Source: UBA3263 sp964586765 (GTDB lineage Bacteria; Bacteroidota; Bacteroidia; Bacteroidales; Muribaculaceae). Taken from it: 61,268 bases of DNA. Positions within the stretch are counted from its first letter, which is position 1. Each line of letters starts with the position of its first letter. The notes under the pieces are model-generated. The model made no database searches. It had not been told where the DNA came from and saw only the letters and a list, made by a program, of their open reading frames with translations. The translations under genes were made by a program, and so were the position numbers. This document shows positions 34,833-44,743 of the stretch, in pieces. The DNA lies in the NCBI GenBank assembly GCA_964586765.1, contig CAZPHN010000012.1:1-61268 (forward strand), in the 5' to 3' direction.

Positions 34833-36115
34833 AATTTTATGCCGTATTTTTCGATGCGACGGTAAAGAGTTGGGCGCGAAATGCCGAGGGCGAGTGCGGC
34901 GCGCGCAATTTTTCCGCCGGCTGCCGCGAGCGCGCGGATGGTTTCTTCACGCTCTGTAACGGAAGGGTCATTCTCATCGGTGGTGGCAATCGAGCTGAGG
35001 GTCATGCGCAGGGTGTCAAGGTCAATCACGCGGTCCTTGCCGAAGATAATGATGGCGCGTTCGACCGTGTTTTTCAGTTCGCGGATGTTTCCGCGCCAAC
35101 GCAGGGTTTTCATGAACGCCAACGCCTCGGGGGTAAACTCGGCACGTCCGTCGGCAAATTTGTCAACCAGCAGCGGAATATCCTCCGGACGTTCACGCAG
35201 GGAGGGTAGATGGACCGTAATCAGATTAAGGCGGTAAAAAAGGTCCTCGCGGAAGCTGCCGTTGGCTACCATTTCGGTAAGATTGGCATTTGTGGCGGAG
35301 ACAACGCGCACGTCAACCTTGACCGACTTTGAGGTTCCGAGCGGCTCAAAGGTTTTCTCCTGAAGCACGCGGAGCATCTTCACCTGAGAAACGGGGTCGA
35401 GTTCGCCTATTTCATCGAGGAAGATGGTGCCTGTATCGGCTGATGAAAATCTTCCCTTGCGGTCAGCGTCGGCACCGGTAAACGCTCCTTTCTTGTGACC
35501 GAACATCTCGCTTTCGAAAAGCGAGTCAGGGATGCCGCCGAGGTTCACTTTTATGAAGGGGCGGTCGCGGCGCGGCGAGTTGAGGTGGATGGTCTGTGCA
35601 ACGAGCTCCTTTCCGGTTCCGTTTTCTCCGGTAATCAGGACGGAGGCATCGGTCGGAGCGACACGCTCAAGCGTTTCGATGACCGACATTATTCCGGGGC
35701 TCTTGCCGATTATAAGGGAGCGGTCAAACGCCCCGGAATTGCGACGTGGTAGTGCAATAAGTGACTTAACGCGTTCGAGAAGCGCGTAATTATTGTTCCA
35801 CGGTTTGGTGACGAAATCAATGGCACCTGCCTTGATGCCTTCGACGGCAAGAGGGATGTTTGCCCACGCAGTCATCAGCACCACCGGCGTAGAGGGGCGG
35901 AAAATCTTGATTTGCCGCAGCAAATGTAGTCCCTCCTCGCCGGAAGTGGCACGCGAGAAATTCATATCAAGCATAATCAGTTCCGGTTCGCGCAGTCTGA
36001 CAAACGCGAGGGCTTCTTCAGGGCTCCCGGTCGTTTTAACGTCATAACCTTCGCTTTCAAACAGGAGTCTGAGCGATGCAAGAATAGCATGATTATCGTC
36101 AACAATCAAAATCAT
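34829..36115 (-). CDS. Sigma-54-dependent response regulator, NtrC family
   Basis: The 428-aa protein has a receiver domain (phospho-acceptor about Asp50, IMLDMNFS), a sigma-54 activator AAA+ domain with Walker A GENGTGKE, the sigma-54 contact loop GAFTGA, and a Fis-type HTH (IARAALALGISRPTLYRRI). It activates RNA polymerase with sigma-54 by ATP hydrolysis at enhancer sites. A sigma-54 promoter and an upstream palindrome precede the adaptor gene 12 kb away at the head of the block, so this exporter operon is its likely target. Confidence 0.93.
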   Translation of the reverse strand: MILIVDDNHAILASLRLLFESEGYDVKTTGSPEEALAFVRLREPELIMLDMNFSRATSGEEGLHLLRQIKIFRPSTPVVLMTAWANIPLAVEGIKAGAIDFVTKPWNNNYALLERVKSLIALPRRNSGAFDRSLIIGKSPGIMSVIETLERVAPTDASVLITGENGTGKELVAQTIHLNSPRRDRPFIKVNLGGIPDSLFESEMFGHKKGAFTGADADRKGRFSSADTGTIFLDEIGELDPVSQVKMLRVLQEKTFEPLGTSKSVKVDVRVVSATNANLTEMVANGSFREDLFYRLNLITVHLPSLRERPEDIPLLVDKFADGRAEFTPEALAFMKTLRWRGNIRELKNTVERAIIIFGKDRVIDLDTLRMTLSSIATTDENDPSVTEREETIRALAAAGGKIARAALALGISRPTLYRRIEKYGIKL

Positions 36116-36136
36116 AATGCAAAGATACGGATTTTT

Positions 36137-37498
36137 TTATTCGTCGGCAAGTGCTTCGACAGGGTTAATGCGGCTGAGCTTCCATGCGGGGAGTGTAATG
36201 CCGGCAAAAACCACGATGAGCATCAGCAGACAGACCACCGCCGTGATTATACCCATGTGTGCCCAGAAATCTCCTACCCAAGTGTGGAGCATCGGGGGCA
36301 GCTCCTCCATAGGTATATCCTTGAAGCCGCTCAGACCATACGACATACTTTGAGGGTTACTATAAAAGTAATAAACGGCGATACAGCAGCCAATCAGCGA
36401 CGACCCGAGCGAGATAATCAGCCCTTCGAGATAGAGCATGCGGCGCACTGCGGCGGGCGATGCGCCGAACGCGCGCATTATTCCCGCTTCCTCCGTGCGT
36501 TTGCGCGTCAGCAGCCAGAATGTGCCGAATACGCCGAGGAAAATGTTGATGGCAAAGAAGATAACTAACACATTTGTGTAGCGTTCCGCGGGCGAGAGAA
36601 ACGATGACGCGCCGTTGACTTCGGCATAAGGTTTCGCATTGTCAAATTCGAGCATGCCGAGGCGCACGAGTGACTGCAGTTCCGGCTCTTTATTGAACCG
36701 ATGGGCGAGATTAGACGCGCTTTCGCCCGGACGCAGGCGCAAAATGATGTTGTCAAGGCCGGAATTGTTCCACTGCAGGGAGTGACTGAGCGGATCAGCA
36801 TAAAAGCGTATAAGCGGCCACGGACGGTCGCCCCACGCACGCGCATCCTCGATTATGCCGACGATTTTCAGGGAGTCAACTTTTGTTTTTGAAACACTGT
36901 TATTGTGACCTGTGTGGCGTCTGCGCGATTCACTCATAGCGTTCATTTCATCGCCATAGATAAGTCGCGCCATGGAGCGGGTACATATCATTTCGTTATA
37001 GAAGTCGACCTGCATATCGTTCATCTGCTCGATTGACGGATTGCCGGGAATGCCTTCCGCCGCCTTGAAGCCGAAAGTGGTGAAAAACTCAGTGCCGGGA
37101 ATATACGTTGCGCGGAAGGAGTTTACTGCCGTGGTGTCGCCCAGTGGAATCTGCTCGTAGGAGTCCGAGCCGCCCCCGAAACCGCGATGGGGCAGGGGAA
37201 TGGCTTTCTCCACTTCAGGGAGTTCCGCAAGGCGGGGTAACACGCTCAGCAGTTCCGATTCAAGGTTTTTTACAGATTGCGCCCTGTCGGCATCATAAGC
37301 CGGATGGTGACGGTCAATCTGCCGGACCTGAAGCAGCACGAGGCGGTCAATGTCGTAGTTATACGGACGATGGGCATCGTAGATGCTGACCACTAACGGG
37401 TCCAGAACAATAAATGCAATAACCGAGGCTACAATAATTTCCGCAATCAGCCAGCCGTAGCGGCTGCGGCGATTATATATTGATTTAAGAACTTTCAT
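36137..37498 (-). CDS. ABC exporter permease, FtsX/MacB type, subunit A copy 1
   Basis: The 453-aa protein has an N-terminal membrane segment, a large periplasmic MacB_PCD-like domain (EVEKAIPLPHRGFGGG) and three C-terminal membrane segments of the FtsX type (LGVFGTFWLLTRKRTEEAGI, MRAFGASPAAVRRMLYLEG). It has two paralogues in tandem, at 39022 and 41906. The ATG overlaps the stop of the partner permease at 37495. It probably forms the permease dimer with that partner and uses the ATPase at 46225. Confidence 0.88.
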   Translation of the reverse strand: MKVLKSIYNRRSRYGWLIAEIIVASVIAFIVLDPLVVSIYDAHRPYNYDIDRLVLLQVRQIDRHHPAYDADRAQSVKNLESELLSVLPRLAELPEVEKAIPLPHRGFGGGSDSYEQIPLGDTTAVNSFRATYIPGTEFFTTFGFKAAEGIPGNPSIEQMNDMQVDFYNEMICTRSMARLIYGDEMNAMSESRRRHTGHNNSVSKTKVDSLKIVGIIEDARAWGDRPWPLIRFYADPLSHSLQWNNSGLDNIILRLRPGESASNLAHRFNKEPELQSLVRLGMLEFDNAKPYAEVNGASSFLSPAERYTNVLVIFFAINIFLGVFGTFWLLTRKRTEEAGIMRAFGASPAAVRRMLYLEGLIISLGSSLIGCCIAVYYFYSNPQSMSYGLSGFKDIPMEELPPMLHTWVGDFWAHMGIITAVVCLLMLIVVFAGITLPAWKLSRINPVEALADE

Positions 37499-38937
37499 GA
37501 CTTGGCTTTAATGGCGTCGATTGCCGGACGGCGCAGTGACCACCATGCCGGAATCAGTGATGACAGAATATTGAGAACAAAACAGATAATTACTGCGGCA
37601 ATGAATACTTGTGGCGCAAAGAACATAGCCGGGTCAAGCAGAATGTCGACAGCCGACGGGGTGGAGGCATTTGAACTGAAGCCGGCAAAGAGCCAGTCTT
37701 TCCACAGCAGCACGCCAATCCAAGAGAGAATGACGCCGAGCAGCGCGCCGCAGGCGGTCAGCCACAGATTTTCGACCAGAACCTGACGCAAAAGTGTGGA
37801 ATTACGCGCTCCGAACGCCTTTCTGATACCCATTTCGCTCATTTTTGAGTCCATATTGCCCGAAATGAGGCTGCTGAGGTTCAGCGCGGGCACAAGAAGC
37901 AGAACCAGAATAATGAGTCCGTAAAGGCGGGTTATGCCACCGGCATCGAATTTCTCTTCAGGGTTTGCGGTATTGCCCAATCCGACCTGAAGCGCGCCTC
38001 TGGGCCAGTCACCGAAGTCAAACCTAAAATGCCCCACGGGATATACCACCGGATATTCCTCCCGGGCAATAATTCTATAGTCATCGGACCAGACGTTGTA
38101 ATTCCATGTCTGACCGGTATTATATGGAACGGAGAGGAAGCGGTTGACCTGAGAGTTGAGGATTTCTGAAATTCGGTTGTAGGATACTCCCTCGTTCGGT
38201 TTAATCACCAATGAGAAAAATCCCGTCATGCTGTTCGGTTTCGTTCCGAGTAAATCGATGGTTTTATTATTGACCGGGGTAATCACCTCTGCAAATGATT
38301 GAGGCAACAGGCGGCTACCTTCTTCAAATACCGCACAGACGGTTACCCGATATTCCACACCATCAAAATCAAGGAAATACTTGTTTTTGGTGCTATCGAG
38401 GACAATCTCCTTGCCAACCGCATCGCGGTCCGAGCCGAAAATGCGACGGGCAAGACGGTCAGAAATCATCACCTTCATTGCATTTGACTCAATATCTTCA
38501 GCCGTAAACGGCTTTCCTTCGAGAATCCTATAGTCATAAATATCGAAGATACCGCTGTCGGCTATGCGGACTGTTATGTCGTCAAACCGTTTGTCATCAT
38601 GGTAGACCGCAAGTGTATGGGGAATTGTCAGATATCCGGTTTTAGCTACGGTTTTAAGGGAGTCGTTAATTAGATTTATTGCTCCCAGACCAAGGGGAGA
38701 AGAGGATATTCCGGTCCCTTTAAATCGACCGCCGGGGATGGCTTCATGGTCCATCTCCAAGTGGGCATAGGAAAGGTAGAGCAACTTGTCGCGAGAGTAT
38801 TCAGGGTAGATGTTCGATGTCTTGACGTGGAGGAAAATAGCCACGAGCATCACCGATGCGACCGAGAGAGCCGCGCCGAGAATATAGACCGAGCTGAACA
38901 TCGGGGCTTGCCTGAAACGAGCAAGAAATTTTCTCAT
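37495..38937 (-). CDS. ABC exporter permease, FtsX/MacB type, subunit B copy 1
   Basis: The 480-aa protein has an N-terminal segment MRKFLARFRQAPMFSSVYIL, a periplasmic domain and C-terminal FtsX membrane segments (VPALNLSSLISGNMDSKMSE, MGIRKAFGARNST). The first 51 residues are identical to those of copy 2 (40386), while the periplasmic domain has diverged strongly. This pattern suggests gene conversion of the ends with selection on the periplasmic part. It is followed with a 4-bp overlap by subunit A copy 1. Confidence 0.88.
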   Translation of the reverse strand: MRKFLARFRQAPMFSSVYILGAALSVASVMLVAIFLHVKTSNIYPEYSRDKLLYLSYAHLEMDHEAIPGGRFKGTGISSSPLGLGAINLINDSLKTVAKTGYLTIPHTLAVYHDDKRFDDITVRIADSGIFDIYDYRILEGKPFTAEDIESNAMKVMISDRLARRIFGSDRDAVGKEIVLDSTKNKYFLDFDGVEYRVTVCAVFEEGSRLLPQSFAEVITPVNNKTIDLLGTKPNSMTGFFSLVIKPNEGVSYNRISEILNSQVNRFLSVPYNTGQTWNYNVWSDDYRIIAREEYPVVYPVGHFRFDFGDWPRGALQVGLGNTANPEEKFDAGGITRLYGLIILVLLLVPALNLSSLISGNMDSKMSEMGIRKAFGARNSTLLRQVLVENLWLTACGALLGVILSWIGVLLWKDWLFAGFSSNASTPSAVDILLDPAMFFAPQVFIAAVIICFVLNILSSLIPAWWSLRRPAIDAIKAKS

Positions 38938-39021
38938 TGGGGGGTATGGTTTATAGTTTATGGTTTAGTGTTTAGTGTTGAGTGAAATTTTTCATTTTTC
39001 ACTTTTCATTTTTAAATTTTT
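38938..39021. repeat. Permease-pair spacer repeat, copy 1
   Basis: The 84-bp spacer is near-identical to the one at 41823-41905. It contains TTTAGTGTTTAGTG, TTTATGG and a TTTTTCATTTTTCACTTTTC block. It looks like a duplicated junction from the tandem amplification; similar low-complexity spacers are common in Bacteroidales. Confidence 0.85.
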
Positions 39022-40389
39022 TTATTCGTCGGCGAGGGCTTCGACGGGGTGGATGCGGCTGAGTTTCCATGCGGGTATGGCTATGCCCGCCAGAACCACG
39101 ATGAGCATCAGAGAGCAGACCACTGCCGAGACAATGGCACTATGAGCCCAGAAGTCGCCCACCCATGTGTGGAGGTCGGCGGGCAGCAGCGTCATGTCGA
39201 CATCCTTGAAACCGCTGAGTCCGTATTCGAACTGCTCAGGATTCTTTGACAGATAAAAGACGTAAATACCGCAGCCAATCAGCGATGACACCAACGCGAT
39301 AATCACCCCTTCGGCATATAGCATAAAGCGTACCTTGCGCGGAGTCGCGCCAAATGCGCGCATGATTCCCGCCTCTTCGGTGCGCTTGCGAGTGAGCAGC
39401 CAGAACGTGCCGAATACTCCGAGGAATATATTGATTGCGAAGAATATAACGAGGAGATTGCGATAACGCTCCTTGGGCGAAAGAAGCGAGTCTGCTCCGT
39501 TGAACTCCGCGTAAGCCTTAGCACTTTTAAACTCCAAATTTCCCACTCGGGCAAGTTTCTGCAACTCCGGGTCACGGGAAATTCGGTGAGCCATATTCTT
39601 GGCACTTTCGCCCGGCTGCAGACGTAGCATAATGTTAAATATGCCTGAAGTGTTCCACCGGATGGAATGGCTCAGCGGATCGGCATAGAAACGTATCAAA
39701 GGCCACGGACGGTCGCCCCACGCGCGCGCATCTTCTATGATGCCTACGATTTTGACTGTGCCGGTATTAACGGCATGGGAGCCTTTCTGACTCATTATGC
39801 TGTCATGACGTACACGGGACTTCTCCATCGCAGTAAACTCATCGCCATAGAGCAGACGGGCTTCCATGCGGGTGCATATCATTTCATGATAGAAATCTAC
39901 CTGCATATCGTTCATCTGTTCGATGGATGGATTGCCGGGAATGCCTTCGGCGGCGTGAAATCCCATGGTGGTAAAGAAGTCCGTCCCGGGAATAAAGGTG
40001 GTCTTAAATGAATTGACGGTTGTGGAGTCCGGCAGCATAATCCAGTCCCCGTCATCGCCATCACCCCCAAAACCGCGTGAAGGCAGCGGAATGGCTTTTT
40101 CAACCTCGGGAAGTTCTCCAAACGCGGGCAGAATGGCAAGGATGTCTGACTCCACTGATTTTAGATCTTTTGCCCTTTCGGGATCATAGTCAGGGTCATG
40201 TGGGTCAAGACGCGTCAGCCTTACAATGACGAGACGGTCGACGTCATAATTATAAGGACGCGTGGAGTCATATATATTGACTACAATAGGGTCAAGCACG
40301 AAGAAAGCTATTGCGGATGCCACTATGATTTCAGCAAAAATCCAGCCGTAGCGGCCGCGACGTTTCCAGATTGATTTCAGAGGCTTCAT
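39022..40389 (-). CDS. ABC exporter permease, FtsX/MacB type, subunit A copy 2
   Basis: The 455-aa paralogue of the gene at 36137 has the same start (MKPLKSIWKRRGRYGWIFAE), periplasmic EVEKAIPLPSRGFGGDGDDG, and FtsX tail (LGVFGTFWLLTRKRTEEAGI, ATPRKVRFMLYAEG). It overlaps the stop of its B partner by 4 bp. The tail is closest to the other copies, and the periplasmic part differs most. Confidence 0.88.
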   Translation of the reverse strand: MKPLKSIWKRRGRYGWIFAEIIVASAIAFFVLDPIVVNIYDSTRPYNYDVDRLVIVRLTRLDPHDPDYDPERAKDLKSVESDILAILPAFGELPEVEKAIPLPSRGFGGDGDDGDWIMLPDSTTVNSFKTTFIPGTDFFTTMGFHAAEGIPGNPSIEQMNDMQVDFYHEMICTRMEARLLYGDEFTAMEKSRVRHDSIMSQKGSHAVNTGTVKIVGIIEDARAWGDRPWPLIRFYADPLSHSIRWNTSGIFNIMLRLQPGESAKNMAHRISRDPELQKLARVGNLEFKSAKAYAEFNGADSLLSPKERYRNLLVIFFAINIFLGVFGTFWLLTRKRTEEAGIMRAFGATPRKVRFMLYAEGVIIALVSSLIGCGIYVFYLSKNPEQFEYGLSGFKDVDMTLLPADLHTWVGDFWAHSAIVSAVVCSLMLIVVLAGIAIPAWKLSRIHPVEALADE

Positions 40390-41822
40390 GATTTGGCTTT
40401 GATAGAGTCAATTGCCGGTTTGCGGAGTGACCACCAAGCCGGAATCAACGATGAAAGAAGATTTAGGGTAAAACAGATGATTACGGCTGCAATAAAGACC
40501 TTTGGCGCGAAGAGCATGGCAGGGTCAAGCATTACGTCGGCAGAGGTCAGCTCATTTCCGTCGGTATATCCGGCAAATAGCCAGTCCTTCCACGCTATGA
40601 CGCCAATCCAAGCGAGAATCACACCGAGAATGGCTCCACATCCGGTCAACCATAGGTTTTCATCGAATACCTGACGCAAAAGGGTGGATTTTTTCGCTCC
40701 AAACGCGCGTCTGATTCCCATTTCACTCATTTTTGAGTCCATATTGCCCGAAATAAGGCTGCTAAGATTTAGCGCGGGAACAAGCAGAAGCACTAATATC
40801 AAAACGCCATATAGTTTTGTAAATCCGACAAAGTTAAATACCTCCTCGCTATCCTCGGGGTTGCCAAGTGCCATCTGCAGGCTTCCGCGCGGATAAGTTC
40901 CGGTTGAAATCTGATACGTTCCTTTGTTAATCATGGTTACATTATCAGGGTCTTTTACCATGTAACTGCTTCCGTGGCTCGAGCCGTCGGCTTCAGTCCA
41001 TCTAATTGATTCCCATTTCGTTTCGTAAACGCCCAAATCCTGAGAAACCATCAGCTTATTGAAAAACGTACGGATGACTTCCTCAATCCGAGTCTTTGAA
41101 ACTCCGGGCTTGGGAATCATTATCAGGCTGTTATCGCCCACAAAGTCAATATATCGATTTGTGCGGTCAGAGATTGCCGGTACAATCATTTCGGCAAACG
41201 ACTGGGGTAACAGACGGCTACCCTCCCTGAATACACCTGACACGGTCAAATCGGTTTCAGTGTCGGTTATTTTCCCAAAAGAGGCTATATCCCTTGATTG
41301 AGACATGATTTTCCGACCAACAATGTTCTTGTCCGTTCCGAACAGCCGTTTGGCAAGCCGGTCAGATATAATCACTTTCGGAGCTTTAGCCTCGACGTCT
41401 TCCTTGGTAAAGGGTTTTCCTTCGACAAAGTCATAGTTGTAGACCTTGAAAATACTGTAATCAGCGTTTCGTGTCGCGACGTTTTCATATTTTTTGCCGT
41501 CAACGTAGACACTGATTTCTGAGTTTTGGATATCGCAGATACCCATTTCACAGTATTGTTCAAGGGTGTCGCGCAGCATATTCAATACGAAAGGAGCGAG
41601 ACCGCCATCAACGGTGTTGTGCCATTTATCTTTGTCATATTCAACTTTGATATAGTTGAAGTAAATAGCCTTGTCGCGGGAATATTCAGGGTAGATGTTT
41701 GAGGTCTTGACGTGGAGAAAAATCGCCACGAGCATCACCGATGCGACCGAAAGAGCCGCGCCGAGAATGTATACCGAGCTGAACATCGGGGCTTGCCTGA
41801 AACGAGCAAGGAATTTTCTCAT
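40386..41822 (-). CDS. ABC exporter permease, FtsX/MacB type, subunit B copy 2
   Basis: The 478-aa paralogue of the gene at 37495 has an identical first 51 residues and a conserved membrane core (VPALNLSSLISGNMDSKMSE, MGIRRAFGAKKST). Its periplasmic domain is different (YIKVEYDKDKWHNTVDGG). It is followed by subunit A copy 2 with a 4-bp overlap and preceded by the spacer repeat at 41823. Confidence 0.88.
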   Translation of the reverse strand: MRKFLARFRQAPMFSSVYILGAALSVASVMLVAIFLHVKTSNIYPEYSRDKAIYFNYIKVEYDKDKWHNTVDGGLAPFVLNMLRDTLEQYCEMGICDIQNSEISVYVDGKKYENVATRNADYSIFKVYNYDFVEGKPFTKEDVEAKAPKVIISDRLAKRLFGTDKNIVGRKIMSQSRDIASFGKITDTETDLTVSGVFREGSRLLPQSFAEMIVPAISDRTNRYIDFVGDNSLIMIPKPGVSKTRIEEVIRTFFNKLMVSQDLGVYETKWESIRWTEADGSSHGSSYMVKDPDNVTMINKGTYQISTGTYPRGSLQMALGNPEDSEEVFNFVGFTKLYGVLILVLLLVPALNLSSLISGNMDSKMSEMGIRRAFGAKKSTLLRQVFDENLWLTGCGAILGVILAWIGVIAWKDWLFAGYTDGNELTSADVMLDPAMLFAPKVFIAAVIICFTLNLLSSLIPAWWSLRKPAIDSIKAKS

Positions 41823-41905
41823 TTGGGTTATGGTTTATAGTTTATGGTTTAGTGTTTAGTGTTGAGTGAAATTTTTCATTTTTCACTTTTCATTTTTAAA
41901 TTTCG
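41823..41905. repeat. Permease-pair spacer repeat, copy 2
   Basis: Near-identical to 38938-39021, including the TTTAGTGTTTAGTGTTGAG and TTTTTCATTTTTCACTTTTC blocks. It separates the second and third permease pairs. Confidence 0.85.
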
Positions 41906-43264
41906 TTATTCGTCGGCGAGGGCTTCGACGGGGTGGATGCGGCTGAGTTTCCATGCCGGGATGGCTATGCCTGCCAGAACCACGATGAGCATCAGAGAGC
42001 AGACCACCGCCGTGACAATGGCACTATGAGCCCAGAAGTCACCCACCCATGTGTGGAGGTCAGCGGGCAGCACGTTCATGTCAATACCTTTAAGGTAGGT
42101 ATTGAGCCCGTATTCAAACATTTCAGGATTTTTGTAGAGATAAAAGATATAGATTGCGCAGCCAATGAGCGAGGAGAATATGGCTATGGCGGCACCTTCG
42201 GCGTAGAGCATCATGCGCACATAGCGCGGGGAGGCTCCGAAGGCGCGCATCACTCCCGCCTCCTCCGTGCGCTTGCGAGTGAGCAGCCAGAACGTGCCGA
42301 ATACTCCGAGGAATATGTTGATGGCAAAGAAGATAACCAGCACATTGCGGTAACGCTCCTTGGGCGATAGAATTGAGTCAGATTGGTTGAATTCCGAATA
42401 TGCTTGGGCATTATTAAATTCCATCATTCCGACACGGGCTAACTCCTGAAGCTCGGGGTCAGAGTTGATGCGATGGGCGAATGCCTTGGTGCTTTCTCCT
42501 TTCTTCAGGCGGAGCAGGACGTTATAGATGCGGGTCCGGTTCCAGCGGAAAGAGTGGGAAAGAGGATCGGCATAAAAGCGGATAAGGGGCAGCGGGCGGT
42601 CTCCCCATGCGCGGGTATCTTCTATAATACCTACTATTTTCAGTTCCGTAACTTCCCTTTTGTGAAGGCGGTCGGCATTTTCATAGGTTTCAAGTGACTT
42701 TGCCATGGCGGTATATTCGTCGCCGTGAAGAAGTCGCGCCTCGGTGCGGGTGCAAATCATTTCATCGTAATAATTGACCCACATATTGTTCATTTCTTCT
42801 ATGGACGGATTTCCGGGAATATCGGCAGCGGCTTTCATGCCCATGGTGGTGAAAAATTCCGTTTCGGGAATAAAAGTGGCCTTGAAGGCACTTATAGCTA
42901 CCGAGTCGGTGGTCCAGATTACGTCATCGGAATCTTCTCCGCCTCCAAAACCGCGCGAGGGGAGCGGAATAGCTTTCTCAACTTCCGGCAATGCGGCGAA
43001 TTTAGGGACGATTTGCAGCAGGTCCGATTCCATAGCGTCAAGATTATCACGTTCAGGATTGAAGGCGGGGTCATATGAGTCAAGTTGGTGGACCTGAACC
43101 ATCACGAGCCGGTCAACATCATAGTTATACGGGCGATGGGCATCGTAGATACTGACCACTATGGGGTCAAGTACGAAAAAGGCTATGGCTGAGGCTACTA
43201 TTATCTCCGCAATCAGCCAGCCGTAGCGGTTGCGGCGTTTCCAGATTGATTTCAGAGGTTTCAT
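41906..43264 (-). CDS. ABC exporter permease, FtsX/MacB type, subunit A copy 3
   Basis: This is the third subunit A copy, about 452 aa with the ATG at 43264, which overlaps the stop of its B partner at 43261 as in the other pairs. An upstream ATG at 43312 would add 16 residues inside the partner gene and is rejected. It has the same architecture: MKPLKSIWKRRNRYGWLIAE, EVEKAIPLPSRGFGGGEDSD, and the FtsX tail with RTEEAGVMRAFGASPRYVRM. Confidence 0.87.
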   Translation of the reverse strand: MKPLKSIWKRRNRYGWLIAEIIVASAIAFFVLDPIVVSIYDAHRPYNYDVDRLVMVQVHQLDSYDPAFNPERDNLDAMESDLLQIVPKFAALPEVEKAIPLPSRGFGGGEDSDDVIWTTDSVAISAFKATFIPETEFFTTMGMKAAADIPGNPSIEEMNNMWVNYYDEMICTRTEARLLHGDEYTAMAKSLETYENADRLHKREVTELKIVGIIEDTRAWGDRPLPLIRFYADPLSHSFRWNRTRIYNVLLRLKKGESTKAFAHRINSDPELQELARVGMMEFNNAQAYSEFNQSDSILSPKERYRNVLVIFFAINIFLGVFGTFWLLTRKRTEEAGVMRAFGASPRYVRMMLYAEGAAIAIFSSLIGCAIYIFYLYKNPEMFEYGLNTYLKGIDMNVLPADLHTWVGDFWAHSAIVTAVVCSLMLIVVLAGIAIPAWKLSRIHPVEALADE

Positions 43265-44658
43265 GACTTTATTTTTATGGCGTCGATGGCAGGGCGACGA
43301 AGTGCCCACCATGCGGGGATTAACGATGACAGTAGGTTAAGGATAAGGCAAATGACCACGGCGGCGATGAAAACCTTTGGCGCAAAAAGCATTGCCGGGT
43401 CTATGAGAATATCGGCGGTGGCGAGCTTTCCGCCTGTAGGACCTACGCCGGCAAAGAGCCAGTCTTTCCACATCATTACGCCTATCCACGCAAGGATGAT
43501 ACCGAGTATGGCTCCACATCCGGTCAGCCACAGGTTTTCATTCAAAACCTGACGCATCAGGGTAGAGTTTTTCGCTCCGAAAGCCTTTCGGATGCCCATT
43601 TCGCTCATTTTCGAATCCATATTGCCTGAAATGAGGCTGCTGAGGTTAAGCGCAGGCACAAGCAGCAAAACGAGAATCAATATTCCGTAAAGTTTGGTCG
43701 CTCCAATAAGGTCGAACTCCTCCCTGCCGTCCGGGCTGCCGAATGCCATCTGAAATGAAGTGCGCGGATATGAACCGGTTGACAAGGTGTAGCTGCCGCC
43801 GGGAATTTCCACCATGATGGCTTCATATCTATTGTCTTGAATACGTCTATAACCTGATCGGTGTAAAAACGGTTGAGCCGCCTTCTTGGCAATCAGGGTC
43901 TGTATGGTTTCGTTGATTTCTTCAGGGGAAACGCCCTCGTTTGGGAGAATAGTTATATATGAGTTACCGTTGAAAACACCTTCAGAGTGAGACCCCATAA
44001 GATTCCGTCCATTTGCGATAATTTCCGCGAATGAGTCTGGCAGCAGCCGGCTGCCCTCCTTGAACACGCCGGAGATTTTCCAGTCCATAGATGCCTCAGC
44101 GTATGAAAGACCATATCCAATATATTTTAGGGACGTGAATATCGTTTTGCCAACGGCATCTTTTTCTGAGCCGAAAATGCGGCGCGCCAATTTGTCGGAA
44201 ATCATCACCTCGTCGTATTCAGCTGATGGCTTACCTTCTACTATCTGGTAGTCATAGACCCCGAAGACATTGTAATCAGAGTCACTGTGTTTTACGGATA
44301 CTCCATATTTCTTTCCGTTGACATAAACACTGACCATTGTGTTCTCATCAGAAACGATGGCACATCGGGCAATATTTTTAAGGGAGTCGCAGATGCTTTT
44401 TGCTAAGCCATGGTCAAGGGGACCGGAGGAGACAATGTGGTCTATTACCCTTCCTTCCTTAAATGGCAGGTCTCCTTCAAACTCAATGTAGTTAAGATAC
44501 ATCATCTTTTCGCGGGAGTATTCGGGGTAGATGTTTGAGGTCTTGACGTGGATAAAAATAGCCACGAGCATTATCGAAGCGACTGAGAGTGCCGCACCGA
44601 GAATGTAGACCGTACTGAATACCGGCGACTGCCTGAAGCGAGCAATGAATTTTCGCAT
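43261..44658 (-). CDS. ABC exporter permease, FtsX/MacB type, subunit B copy 3
   Basis: The 465-aa protein is the most divergent of the three B copies at its N-terminus (MRKFIARFRQSPVFSTVYIL), with the same membrane core (VPALNLSSLISGNMDSKMSE, MGIRKAFGAKNSTLM). As the first permease gene behind tolC it is the one nearest the promoter. The copy may be the ancestral or a differently selected member of the set. Confidence 0.87.
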   Translation of the reverse strand: MRKFIARFRQSPVFSTVYILGAALSVASIMLVAIFIHVKTSNIYPEYSREKMMYLNYIEFEGDLPFKEGRVIDHIVSSGPLDHGLAKSICDSLKNIARCAIVSDENTMVSVYVNGKKYGVSVKHSDSDYNVFGVYDYQIVEGKPSAEYDEVMISDKLARRIFGSEKDAVGKTIFTSLKYIGYGLSYAEASMDWKISGVFKEGSRLLPDSFAEIIANGRNLMGSHSEGVFNGNSYITILPNEGVSPEEINETIQTLIAKKAAQPFLHRSGYRRIQDNRYEAIMVEIPGGSYTLSTGSYPRTSFQMAFGSPDGREEFDLIGATKLYGILILVLLLVPALNLSSLISGNMDSKMSEMGIRKAFGAKNSTLMRQVLNENLWLTGCGAILGIILAWIGVMMWKDWLFAGVGPTGGKLATADILIDPAMLFAPKVFIAAVVICLILNLLSSLIPAWWALRRPAIDAIKIKS

Positions 44659-44743
44659 TTGGGTTATTGTTTAGGGTTTATGGTTTAGTGTTTAGAGTTT
44701 AGTGTTTATTGTTTAGTGTTGAGTGAGTGAAATTTTTCATTTT
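44659..44743. repeat. Permease-pair spacer repeat, copy 3 (diverged)
   Basis: The spacer has the TTTAGTGTTTAG and TTTTTCATTTTTCACTTTTC parts, with extra TTTAGAGTTTAGTG units and an internal duplication. It lies between the TolC gene stop and the first permease pair. Confidence 0.8.

Noticed and set aside
38938..39021. CRISPR-like repeat in the TTTAG spacers
   Set aside because: Units are irregular and short, with no unique spacers and no cas genes.
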